A program made the translations under genes and the position numbers. 5,455 bases of DNA from Syntrophaceae bacterium. GTDB taxonomy: Bacteria > Desulfobacterota > Syntrophia > Syntrophales > UBA2210. Location: positions 1 through 5,455 of the forward strand of contig JAUXBI010000124.1 in assembly GCA_030619435.1 (NCBI GenBank), given 5' to 3'. The stretch's first letter is position 1; each line of letters starts with the position of its first letter. The notes under the pieces were generated by a model. The model was not told the origin of the DNA. It worked only from the letters and a program-made list of their open reading frames with translations, and ran no database searches. Below, piece after piece: positions 1 to 5,406 of the stretch.

Positions 1-182
1 AATTGAGGGTTCAGGTATGGCCAGCGCTTGACAAAGCATAGAATATGATTAACTTGAAATAACAATTCAGAAAGTAGGAGAGAAAAGCTTTTGCTTTTAT
101 TCCGGCAAACTGATTCCTGGCAGCCGGACATTTGAATAACTGCGAGCGGGCTTTGTAAATTATGAGGGGAGGAAAGTGAATC

Positions 183-1148
183 ATGTCTGATATAAATATA
201 TCGGAAGATACATACGATATTATTGTTGTAGGGGGAGGACCCGGTGGGCTTACTGCGGGGCTGTATACGTCCAGGGCCGACATGAAAGTATTGCTGCTGG
301 AGGGAAACGCCCAGGCCAGTCAGATAACCATGACGGATATGATAGAAAATTACCCCGGTGTTCCTGAGATCAGCGGTTTTGGACTTAATGATACGTTCAA
401 AAAACAGGCACTCTCGTTCGGGTTGGAGATCAAACCGGAACAAGTGAACCGCATAAACAGAAAAAAATCAGGAGACGTTGAAGGATGGGAAATTACTACC
501 GATAACGATGTCTACCAGACCCTCTCAGTCATTGTTTCTACGGGAGCAGCCTGGAGCAGCCTGGGAGTACCAGGGGAGCAGGAGTTTATCGGCAGAGGGA
601 TATCATACTGCGCCACCTGTGATGCTCCCTTCTACAGGGGCAGGGAGGTTGCCGTGATTGGAGGTGGAGATACCGCCATCCAGGAAGCCCTCTATTTGAC
701 GAAATTTGCCTCAAAGGTTACAGTCATTCACAGAAGAGACCGCCTGCGCGCGACGGCCATACTCCAGCAGCGGGCCTTTGCCAATGAAAAAATCACATTT
801 GCCTGGGATTCCACCGTGGAGAAGATATTGGGGGAGGATGGCGTAACCGGGGTAAAAATAAAGAAAGTCAAAACGCCTGACAGATACGAAGAAATCTCTG
901 TCGACGGCGTCTTTATTTTTGTCGGTCTTGTGCCAAATACGGCTTTTATCAAGGGAATTGTCAATCTGGATAAGGATGGATATATCATTACAGATAGAGA
1001 CATGAAAACATCGGCCGAAGGTGTCTTCGCGTGTGGAGATTGCATCAGCAAATCCCTGAGACAGGTGGTAACCGCCTGCGGAGATGGAGCGACGGCCGCG
1101 GACAGTGTTTCCCTGTATGTTGATGAACTGAAGGGACAGGCATACTGA
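183..1148 (+). CDS. trxB: Thioredoxin reductase (FAD/NADPH disulfide oxidoreductase)
   Basis: Cytoplasmic flavoenzyme of 321 aa, the usual length for low-molecular-weight thioredoxin reductases, which pass electrons from NADPH through FAD and a redox disulfide to thioredoxin. Seen in order: N-terminal FAD-binding GGGPGG (residues 17-22) within a Rossmann start at about 11-40; redox-active CATC (Cys143 and Cys146) followed by DAPFY; NADPH-binding GGGDTA (160-165) with HRRDRLRA (183-190), which favours NADPH; and the second FAD contact GVFACGD (280-286) followed by RQVVTACGDGATAA. The start ATG has a strong GGGGAGG ribosome site at 166-172. Two oddities: the GGQ that normally follows the first Rossmann unit reads ASQ (residues 46-48), and the distal FAD motif carries extra cysteines as CGDC (284-287). 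The fmdB-type gene follows after 23 bases, so the two are probably co-transcribed. Assignment to the family is very secure; thioredoxin as the actual partner is inferred from the family. Confidence 0.95.
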   Translation: MSDINISEDTYDIIVVGGGPGGLTAGLYTSRADMKVLLLEGNAQASQITMTDMIENYPGVPEISGFGLNDTFKKQALSFGLEIKPEQVNRINRKKSGDVEGWEITTDNDVYQTLSVIVSTGAAWSSLGVPGEQEFIGRGISYCATCDAPFYRGREVAVIGGGDTAIQEALYLTKFASKVTVIHRRDRLRATAILQQRAFANEKITFAWDSTVEKILGEDGVTGVKIKKVKTPDRYEEISVDGVFIFVGLVPNTAFIKGIVNLDKDGYIITDRDMKTSAEGVFACGDCISKSLRQVVTACGDGATAADSVSLYVDELKGQAY

Positions 1149-1171
1149 GGAATATTTTTAAGGAGAAAAAA

Positions 1172-1366
1172 ATGCCAATCTATGAATATGTCTGCAAAAA
1201 TTGTGGCAATAAGTTTGAATTAATCCGGTTTGCGAGTGATAGCGACAGCGGTATAGAATGCCCCGGATGTGGCGAGGAAAAGGCAGAGAAGGTCTTGTCC
1301 TCCCCTGCCGGTTTCCAGGGATCCTGTCAATCCTGTTCGGGAGGGGGGTCATCCCCTTTTACCTGA
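1172..1366 (+). CDS. FmdB-family zinc-ribbon protein
   Basis: Small protein of 64 aa opening with MPIYEYVCKNCG, the hallmark of FmdB/CxxC_CxxC_SSSS regulatory-type proteins. Two CxxC knuckles are visible, Cys8/Cys11 and Cys30/Cys33, spaced as in a single zinc ribbon. A later Cys52/Cys55 pair sits in a Ser/Gly-rich tail (SCQSCSGGGSS), which is also common in this family. The product is probably cytoplasmic. The family is named after a putative regulator of formamidase/amidase genes in Methylophilus, but its biochemical role is generally unknown, so no specific function is assigned. A clean AAGGAG at 1160-1165, 6 bases before the ATG, supports the start. The short gap after the thioredoxin reductase gene implies an operon and allows a redox link between reductase and Cys-rich protein; that link is inference. 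Confidence 0.9.
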   Translation: MPIYEYVCKNCGNKFELIRFASDSDSGIECPGCGEEKAEKVLSSPAGFQGSCQSCSGGGSSPFT

Positions 1367-1378
1367 GGCTGATTCATG

Positions 1379-1394
1379 CCCCGACGGGTCGGGG
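1379..1394. repeat. Perfect 16-base palindrome after the FmdB gene
   Basis: CCCCGAC (1379-1385), GG, GTCGGGG (1388-1394) forms a 7-bp GC-rich stem 12 bases after the FmdB stop codon. The position suits the end of the trxB-fmdB transcript. However, the loop would be very tight and the following bases (TTAACAG) are not a T-tract, so it is at best a weak or Rho-assisted terminator, or an operator. Confidence 0.4.
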
Positions 1395-1429
1395 TTAACA
1401 GTGAACAGTTATCAAAATCCATTATCGCC

Positions 1430-1458
1430 TTGACACGCAACGACATTTTTGAGATAGT
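1430..1458 (+). promoter_or_regulatory. Candidate sigma-70 promoter for the CoA-transferase gene
   Basis: TTGACA (1430-1435) is a perfect -35 hexamer. It is followed after 17 bases by GATAGT (1453-1458), which matches 4 of 6 positions of TATAAT. It lies in the non-coding gap about 50 bases before the preferred ATG at 1509. If real, it separates the CoA-transferase gene from the trxB-fmdB unit. The evidence is sequence match only. Confidence 0.45.
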
Positions 1459-1508
1459 CGCCTGCGAGGAAAGCAGTTATTCCCCTAAATTAATTGAGAA
1501 AATTGGCT

Positions 1509-2723
1509 ATGAAGGCATTAGAGGGCATAAGAGTTGTCGATTTAGGCCATGTATTGGCAGCGCCGACTTGTACGATGTTTCTGGCAGATCTTGGGGCCGA
1601 GGTGATCCATATTGAACCGGCTCACGGGGACGACTCAAGGGAATTCGGTCCTTTTGCCGGTGAACGGGATAAAAACCGAAGCGGTTATTTTGTAAGCCTC
1701 AACCGTAATAAAAAGAGCCTGGTTTTGGATTTGAAAAGTGATAAAGGAAAACAAATACTGACAAAACTTATCAAAAAATCAGATGTAATTGTGGAAAATT
1801 ACAGACCAACAACGATGAAAAAACTTGGGTTCAGCTGGGGAGCTATTAAAGAAATAAACCCGAGAATTGTCTATGCTTCCATTTGTGGTTTCGGACATGA
1901 TTCCCTTCCCGGCTATGATACCCGGCCGGCCTATGATATGGTCGCCCAGGGTTACAGCGGTCTCATGAGTATCACGGGACCGGAAGGGGGTCCTCCATGC
2001 AGGGTGGGATCCTCTGTCGGGGATATAATTGCCGGTCATCAGGCGGCCATCGGAATACTTGCCGCATTAATCAATCGTGAAAAGACGGGCAGGGGACAAC
2101 ACTATGATGGCTCTATGGTAGATGGTCTGTTTTGCATGCTGGAAAACGCCTCTGTCCGATACACTCTCACAGGCGAAATTCCCTGTTCTCTGGGAAGCGC
2201 ACATCCCTCTATCGTTCCGTTTCAGGCTTTTAGAACAAAGGATGAAGCCTGGTTCATAGCAGCTATCGGGAATGATGCCCTGTGGGCCAAATACTGTAAA
2301 GTGATAGAAAGGGAGGATTTGACCAATGATCCCAGATTCAGGACAAATCCCCTCAGGACAAAAAACAAAACAGAACTCATTCCTGTTCTCGATGTCGAAA
2401 TGGCAAAGAAAACAAGACAGGAGTGGTCCGCCATTTTTGATACAGCAGCTCTTCCCTATTCTCCAATCAATAACATGAGGGAGATATGTGAAGATCCACA
2501 TATCAAATATCGAGGGATGCTTGTAGAAATTGACCAGCCACGCGCGGGTAGAATGAAAATTGCCGGTTCGCCGATTCATTTGTCTGAAACGCCGGGGAAA
2601 GTTTATGCACCCGCTCCACTTTTGGGAGAGCATTCGGAAGAGGTGTTGAAAGACATTCTCGGGTATTCTCAAGAAGAAACTGACAAGCTGAAAAAGAAGG
2701 GAATTATCAATAACGAAGTGTGA
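1509..2723 (+). CDS. CaiB/BaiF family III CoA-transferase
   Basis: Cytoplasmic enzyme of 404 aa that moves CoA between carboxylic acids through an aspartyl-CoA thioester and mixed anhydrides. The N-terminus LEGIRVVDLGHVLAAPTC, then LADLGAEVIHIEP and a VENYRP segment, are typical of the family. VGD ending at Asp172 aligns with catalytic Asp169 of formyl-CoA transferase, and it is followed by GILAAL and the conserved KTGRG (192-196). C-terminal blocks include the PYSPINN region and LGEHSEEVL. Family length is usually about 380-430 aa. The reading frame is open from TTG 1494, but ATG 1509 gives the standard MKALEGIRV start; the ribosome site there is weak (TGAGA at 1495-1499). The substrate cannot be read from sequence; crotonobetaine, succinate/benzylsuccinate, formate/oxalate and racemase-like activities all occur in this fold. 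The downstream carboxyltransferase suggests a dicarboxylic or branched acyl-CoA route, which is inference. Confidence 0.93.
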   Translation: MKALEGIRVVDLGHVLAAPTCTMFLADLGAEVIHIEPAHGDDSREFGPFAGERDKNRSGYFVSLNRNKKSLVLDLKSDKGKQILTKLIKKSDVIVENYRPTTMKKLGFSWGAIKEINPRIVYASICGFGHDSLPGYDTRPAYDMVAQGYSGLMSITGPEGGPPCRVGSSVGDIIAGHQAAIGILAALINREKTGRGQHYDGSMVDGLFCMLENASVRYTLTGEIPCSLGSAHPSIVPFQAFRTKDEAWFIAAIGNDALWAKYCKVIEREDLTNDPRFRTNPLRTKNKTELIPVLDVEMAKKTRQEWSAIFDTAALPYSPINNMREICEDPHIKYRGMLVEIDQPRAGRMKIAGSPIHLSETPGKVYAPAPLLGEHSEEVLKDILGYSQEETDKLKKKGIINNEV

Positions 2724-2812
2724 GAGTGTTAAAACAGGATGAAACGGTTTTCCGGGGGACAGAAGGAGCCGGATATGGGAAGATTTTCATCTGTCGCAGT
2801 ACGATTGCCGGT

Positions 2813-2840
2813 TTGACAGTACCAGCGCTATGAATAATAT
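2813..2840 (+). promoter_or_regulatory. Candidate promoter before the carboxyltransferase gene
   Basis: TTGACA (2813-2818) is followed by a 16-base spacer and TAATAT (2835-2840; 4 of 6 matches to TATAAT). It lies in the 172-base non-coding gap between the CoA-transferase and carboxyltransferase genes. A start near 2847 would give a leader of roughly 50 bases. The rest of the gap shows no convincing gene or terminator, so read-through from the CoA-transferase gene remains possible. Confidence 0.4.
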
Positions 2841-2895
2841 GCCTGAAGATGATGTATACATAAATAACCACTATTAATACGAAAGGAAGGTAGAA

Positions 2896-4449
2896 ATGGG
2901 AGTTACAGAAGATAAAATCAGGGAATTTGAAGAATTAAGAGACAATTTATTGACCATGGGCGGAGAGAAAGCTGTTCAAAAACAGCATGACAGGGGAAAG
3001 CTGACAGCTCGCGAGAGAGTCGATCTGCTTTTCGACAAAGGCACCTTTCAGGAAGTACAATTGTTTGTGAAACACCGTTCTGCCCTGTTTGGAATGGACA
3101 AAAAAGAGATCAAGGCGGATGGCGTTGTTACCGGCTTTGGCAAGGTTAATGGCCGTACCGTTTTTGTGGCCTCCCAGGATTTTACCAGTTCCGGCGGCAG
3201 TCTTGGCGAAATGCACGCCAAAAAGATATGTAAAGTTATGGATATGGCAATGGACGCCAAAAAGCCTTTTATTGCCTTAAATGATTCGGGAGGAGCGCGT
3301 ATTCAGGAGGGAGTTCCATCCCTGGAAGGTTACGGGGGAATTTTTTATCGCAACACAATCGGGTCGGGGTATATCCCCCAGATCGCTGTAATGATGGGGC
3401 CGACTGCCGGGGGAGCTGTTTATTCACCGGCTCTTACGGACTTTGTGTTCATGGTTAAAGAAACCAGCCATATGTATATAACCGGACCGGATGTAATTAA
3501 GGCGGTTATCGGCGAGGAGGTCTCGCATGAAGATCTTGGTGGTGCCATAGCCCATGCGACAAAAAGCGGTGTTTGTCACGTTGCTACTGAAAGCGATGAA
3601 GATTGCCTCAACAAGGTGAGGGATTTATTGTCCTATCTTCCGGATAGTTGCCATAGCCCTCTGCCTGTCAAAGAGTGTACAGACAGCCCCGATAGAGAAT
3701 GCCCGGAACTGGATACTATCGTTCCCGATAGAGCAGCGCGTGGGTACGATATGAAAAAAATTATCATGTCAGTTGCGGACAATAATGAGATGTTTGAATC
3801 CCATGAGCTTTGGGCACGGAGTGTCACAGTGGCCTTTATCAGGATTATGGGAAAACCTGTCGGTGTTATTGCTAATAATCCAAAGTTCTCCGCAGGTGTC
3901 CTGGATTACAAGGCTTCCGATAAGGCGGCACGGTTTATCAGGTTCTGCGATGCTTTCAATATACCGCTTCTAACCTTTGCCGATGTCCCCGGATATATGC
4001 CCGGAACGGAGCAGGAATGGGCGGGTATTATTACACACGGGGCCAAGCTTCTTCACGCATATTCTGAAGCCACTGTACCTAAGATTACCGTGGATGTTCG
4101 CAAGGACTATGGTGGAGCTTACATTGGCATGTGCTCCAAATCTCTTGGAGCTGACTATGTTATGGCCTGGCCTACCGCGCAAATAGCTGTAATGGGTGCG
4201 GAAGGGGCATGCAATATAATCTACCGTAAGGAGATCTCCGGCGCCGAGGATCCGGAAGCCAAACGTAAGGAGTTGGTGGCAGCCTATGAAAAGAAATTCA
4301 ACAATCCATATTTTGTAGCGGAATTAGGAATTGTTGATGAGATTATTGCGCCAAGGGAAACAAGGAAAAGGATTGTGGCTCTCCTTGAGACATTTAAGGA
4401 TAAGGTCGAAGTAAGACATCCTAAAAAGCACAACAACATCCCTCTGTAG
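2896..4449 (+). CDS. Acyl-CoA carboxyltransferase subunit (MmdA/PccB type)
   Basis: Carboxyltransferase of 517 aa, matching the 510-525 aa of propionyl-CoA carboxylase beta, methylmalonyl-CoA decarboxylase alpha and transcarboxylase 12S subunits. It transfers a carboxyl group between biotin and an acyl-CoA. Two crotonase-like halves are visible. The N-half carries DSGGARIQEG (130-139) and GPTAGGAVYSPALTDF (168-183), with the oxyanion-hole Gly pair at 172-173. The C-half carries DVRKDYGGAY (400-409) and AWPTAQIAVMGAEGA (424-438). The C-terminus (KKHNNIPL) is typical of the MmdA/12S group. The position that is Asp422 in Streptomyces PccB is Ile410 here. AAGGAAGG at 2883-2890, 5 bases before ATG, fixes the start. 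No biotin carrier or biotin carboxylase lies nearby. Carboxylase, Na+-pumping decarboxylase and glutaconyl-CoA-type roles cannot be separated from this window. Confidence 0.95.
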   Translation: MGVTEDKIREFEELRDNLLTMGGEKAVQKQHDRGKLTARERVDLLFDKGTFQEVQLFVKHRSALFGMDKKEIKADGVVTGFGKVNGRTVFVASQDFTSSGGSLGEMHAKKICKVMDMAMDAKKPFIALNDSGGARIQEGVPSLEGYGGIFYRNTIGSGYIPQIAVMMGPTAGGAVYSPALTDFVFMVKETSHMYITGPDVIKAVIGEEVSHEDLGGAIAHATKSGVCHVATESDEDCLNKVRDLLSYLPDSCHSPLPVKECTDSPDRECPELDTIVPDRAARGYDMKKIIMSVADNNEMFESHELWARSVTVAFIRIMGKPVGVIANNPKFSAGVLDYKASDKAARFIRFCDAFNIPLLTFADVPGYMPGTEQEWAGIITHGAKLLHAYSEATVPKITVDVRKDYGGAYIGMCSKSLGADYVMAWPTAQIAVMGAEGACNIIYRKEISGAEDPEAKRKELVAAYEKKFNNPYFVAELGIVDEIIAPRETRKRIVALLETFKDKVEVRHPKKHNNIPL

Positions 4450-4494
4450 CAATCAAACGAAAAGCATGGATATCATTGTCTGTGTAAATCTAAC

Positions 4495-4533
4495 CCGGAT
4501 TGATACGACCTTAGCCAGGTCGTATCAATCCGG
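4495..4533. repeat. Perfect 17-bp hairpin after the carboxyltransferase gene
   Basis: CCGGATTGATACGACCT (4495-4511) pairs perfectly with AGGTCGTATCAATCCGG (4517-4533) around the loop TAGCC. It begins 45 bases after the carboxyltransferase stop. On the plus strand it is followed by ATGTACTAAAAAAG rather than a T-tract, and on the minus strand by GTTAGATTT, so it is not a classical intrinsic terminator in either direction. It may still end or stabilise the upstream mRNA. It stands 7 bases from the edge of the transposase relic, so a REP-like mobile palindrome is an alternative. Confidence 0.75.
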
Positions 4534-4540
4534 ATGTACT

Positions 4541-4576
4541 AAAAAAGGGAGACATTTGTTTTGCTCGGTCTCCCTT
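4541..4576 (-). terminator. Rho-independent terminator on the minus strand
   Basis: Read on the minus strand, AAGGGAGAC, a 14-base loop and GTCTCCCTT form a 9-bp stem, and the run ends in six T residues (plus-strand A run 4541-4546). It would end transcription coming from the ParB-like gene. It also coincides with the last codons of the transposase relic and one terminal repeat of that element. The plus-strand side lacks a T-tract, so it should work mainly in one direction. Confidence 0.7.
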
Positions 4577-4715
4577 GTCCACAAAATTCTACCTACCTCG
4601 CAAGTTTCTTCTCGATCTCATCCACAAATCTGGAACTACCGGTCAACTGCCCCCGTTGCAGCGATTGACTGATTAAGCTCCATTCCCCTTCGGGAATTGT
4701 CCCTTTTATCCACGC
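4554..4715 (-). pseudogene. C-terminal fragment of a REP-associated tyrosine transposase
   Basis: Reading the minus strand from 4715, one frame gives WIKGTIPEGEWSLISQS followed by GQLTGSSRFVDEIEKKLAR, then TAG (4593-4595), then in the same frame VEFCGQGRPSKTN. The blocks GQLTGSSRFVDEIE and G-GRP-K are the characteristic C-terminus of Y1-type, REP-associated (IS200-like) transposases. The in-frame TAG falls where relatives usually have a basic residue in an arginine-rich stretch. A TGA closes the frame upstream at 4716-4718, and the catalytic HUH and Tyr regions are absent. The remnant is therefore about 53 codons of a protein that is normally near 200 aa or more, and it cannot be active. It lies in the same orientation as, and directly after, the ParB-like gene. 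The family call rests on motif recognition, not a search. Confidence 0.7.
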
Positions 4716-4727
4716 TCAAGGATAAAA
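4704..4727. repeat. 8-bp stem hairpin spanning the ParB-like stop codon
   Basis: TTTTATCC (4704-4711) and GGATAAAA (4720-4727) are perfect inverse complements around an 8-base loop. The TAA of the ParB-like gene (4708-4706) lies inside one arm. It sits just inside the high-coordinate end of the transposase relic and is probably part of that element's terminal structure. Neither side has a proper terminator T-tract. Confidence 0.55.
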
Positions 4728-5254
4728 ATAAGTCTGTCCCCTTTTGCCCGCTGCGGGATGCCGAGGCGATTCATGCGAAATATCTTGAGGTCGATGTCCA
4801 ACTGTGTCGCGGCCCTGAGATCGGCTATGTAGGAGTCCACTGTCTGCCTTGAGCGGCCGATTGCTTTTCCTATGTCTGAAGATGTCAGGGCCGGGTTCTT
4901 ATTGTAAGCGCGTCTTGCTGTGTCTCTTGCTTCATCTTCTGTCAACTGTCTGGGGCCGATGGCTTTTTTTGCGGCATAGAGCAGCGGATCTTCACCGTTT
5001 AGATTCTTTATGACTACCTTGACCTCTGTCACACCGGTTGTCTTGTAGGCGCTCCATCGGTGGGTGCCGTCGAGCAGGCGGTACATGCCGGGATGATCCG
5101 AGTCGGGCTCCACTTCCATGGGGTCAAATTTGAAGCCGTCTCGGATATTCTCGGCGAATATGCCGACACGCCGGGGATCGATACTCTTCCTCGGATAGAT
5201 GTCTTCGTCGAGGATGATCGAGGCGATGGGGATGGTGGTTGTTGTTTGAGTCAT
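4706..5254 (-). CDS. ParB-like N-terminal domain plus HTH protein, 3' end replaced
   Basis: Protein of 182 aa, probably DNA-binding. Residues 8-85 resemble the ParB/sulfiredoxin N-terminal fold: IPIASIILDEDIYPRK (8-23), then FAENIRDGFKFDPMEV (33-48), then the nucleotide-binding box LLDGTHRWSAYK (60-71), where DGTHR replaces the GERR of chromosomal ParB. Residues 104-148 look like a helix-turn-helix region (SSDIGKAIGRSRQTVDSYIADL, 125-146). Residues 149-168 read like a linker that in longer relatives leads into a further recognition region. From about Lys171 onward the codons belong to the transposase relic, so the natural C-terminus is lost; I found no continuation before the carboxyltransferase gene. 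The start has GGAAA as a weak ribosome site. The bases look richer in GC than the metabolic genes, hinting at transfer. There is no parA partner, so chromosome partitioning is unlikely. Whether the truncated protein functions is unknown. Confidence 0.75.
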   Translation of the reverse strand: MTQTTTTIPIASIILDEDIYPRKSIDPRRVGIFAENIRDGFKFDPMEVEPDSDHPGMYRLLDGTHRWSAYKTTGVTEVKVVIKNLNGEDPLLYAAKKAIGPRQLTEDEARDTARRAYNKNPALTSSDIGKAIGRSRQTVDSYIADLRAATQLDIDLKIFRMNRLGIPQRAKGDRLIFILERG

Positions 5255-5255
5255 G

Positions 5256-5269
5256 AGTTGTTTCCAACT
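5256..5269 (-). promoter_or_regulatory. Small GAAA-tetraloop hairpin at the ParB-like ribosome site
   Basis: The minus-strand mRNA would read AGUUG, GAAA, CAACU one base before the AUG: a 5-bp stem closed by a GNRA-type tetraloop. The only Shine-Dalgarno-like bases (GGAAA) lie in this hairpin, so it could damp translation. The stem is short and may be chance. Confidence 0.35.
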
Positions 5270-5332
5270 TTGGATATTGAATGTCTCACTTTAAAACAAA
5301 AGGGCACAGCAGGGGGCACTCATTCAAGGTGA

Positions 5333-5406
5333 GGACTTCATTCTTGTCAGAAGAACATCCTCAGTCAAGACCCCTCCCCCATGTTGTTTGTCAAGAATGA
5401 AGATCC
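5333..5406. repeat. Long imperfect inverted repeat upstream of the ParB-like gene
   Basis: CTTCATTCTTG (5336-5346) is the exact inverse complement of CAAGAATGAAG (5392-5402). Pairing extends outward as GGA/TCC with one bulged base. It extends inward with a few mismatches to AACAT (5354-5358) and ATGTT (5381-5385), leaving a loop of 22 bases. The region 5255-5455 holds no gene that I can support; this is its main structure. It could be an operator, a mobile palindrome, or the fold of an untranslated leader. Confidence 0.7.
5340..5368 (-). promoter_or_regulatory. Candidate promoter for the ParB-like gene
   Basis: On the minus strand TTGACT (5368-5363; 5 of 6 to consensus) is followed by a 17-base spacer and AAGAAT (5345-5340; 4 of 6). 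The -10 lies within one arm of the inverted repeat and the -35 lies in its loop. Anything binding the two arms would therefore cover the promoter. The leader would be about 80 bases. Support is motif spacing only. Confidence 0.45.

Larger units (their letters stand above)
4541..4745 (-). mobile_element. Degraded RAYT/IS200-like element relic, about 205 bp
   Basis: The segment is bounded by similar sequences in opposite orientation: AAAAGGGAGACATTTGTTTT at the low end (from 4543) and, on the minus strand, AAAAGGGGACAGACTTATTTT at the high end (from 4745). Between them the minus strand encodes only the C-terminal part of a transposase, so the 5' part of the original gene is lost. A second GGGACA-type copy lies just inside the high end, with TGTCCCCTTTT at 4735-4745 and TGTCCCTTTT at 4698-4707 as direct repeats; this suggests internal deletion between short repeats. 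No clear target-site duplication was found. From general knowledge, GGGGACAGACTT-type sequences commonly flank REP-associated transposase remnants in Desulfobacterota genomes. Boundaries are approximate. Confidence 0.6.

Noticed and set aside
28..49. TTGACA with a nearby TATGAT as a promoter for the thioredoxin reductase gene
   Set aside because: The two hexamers are only 10 bases apart, far from the required 16-18, and no alternative -10 is found at the right distance.
83..98. AAAAGC-TTTT-GCTTTT hairpin in the leader as a terminator
   Set aside because: AT-rich 6-bp stem with poor stability; the T-run is short. It could be chance in an AT-rich leader.
1494..1508. TTG start five codons upstream for the CoA-transferase
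   Set aside because: The family normally starts as M-x-x-LxGIRVxDL, which ATG 1509 gives. The GAGGAAAG upstream of the TTG is too far away to serve it.
1376..1615. Plus-strand 79-codon open frame between the FmdB and CoA-transferase genes
   Set aside because: It starts inside the palindrome without a ribosome site and overlaps the start of the CoA-transferase gene by about 107 bases in another frame. The protein resembles nothing I recognise.
2739..2816. 25-codon open frame in the gap before the carboxyltransferase
   Set aside because: Very short, only weak ribosome-site bases too close to its ATG, no recognisable features.
4466..4672. Plus-strand 68-codon open frame after the carboxyltransferase
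   Set aside because: It runs through the perfect hairpin and antisense to the transposase remnant. No ribosome site or protein-like pattern.
4706..5254. Chromosomal or plasmid partition ParB (with parS/parA)
   Set aside because: No ParA gene, the nucleotide box is DGTHR rather than GERR, and the protein is short. A partition locus is not supported.
5060..5332. Plus-strand 90-codon open frame at the window end
   Set aside because: Mostly antisense to the ParB-like coding region; no independent support.
5333..5406. Integron attC site
   Set aside because: Arms are inverted and imperfect as in attC, but the GTTRRRY/RYYYAAC core boxes are absent and no integrase or cassette array is present.
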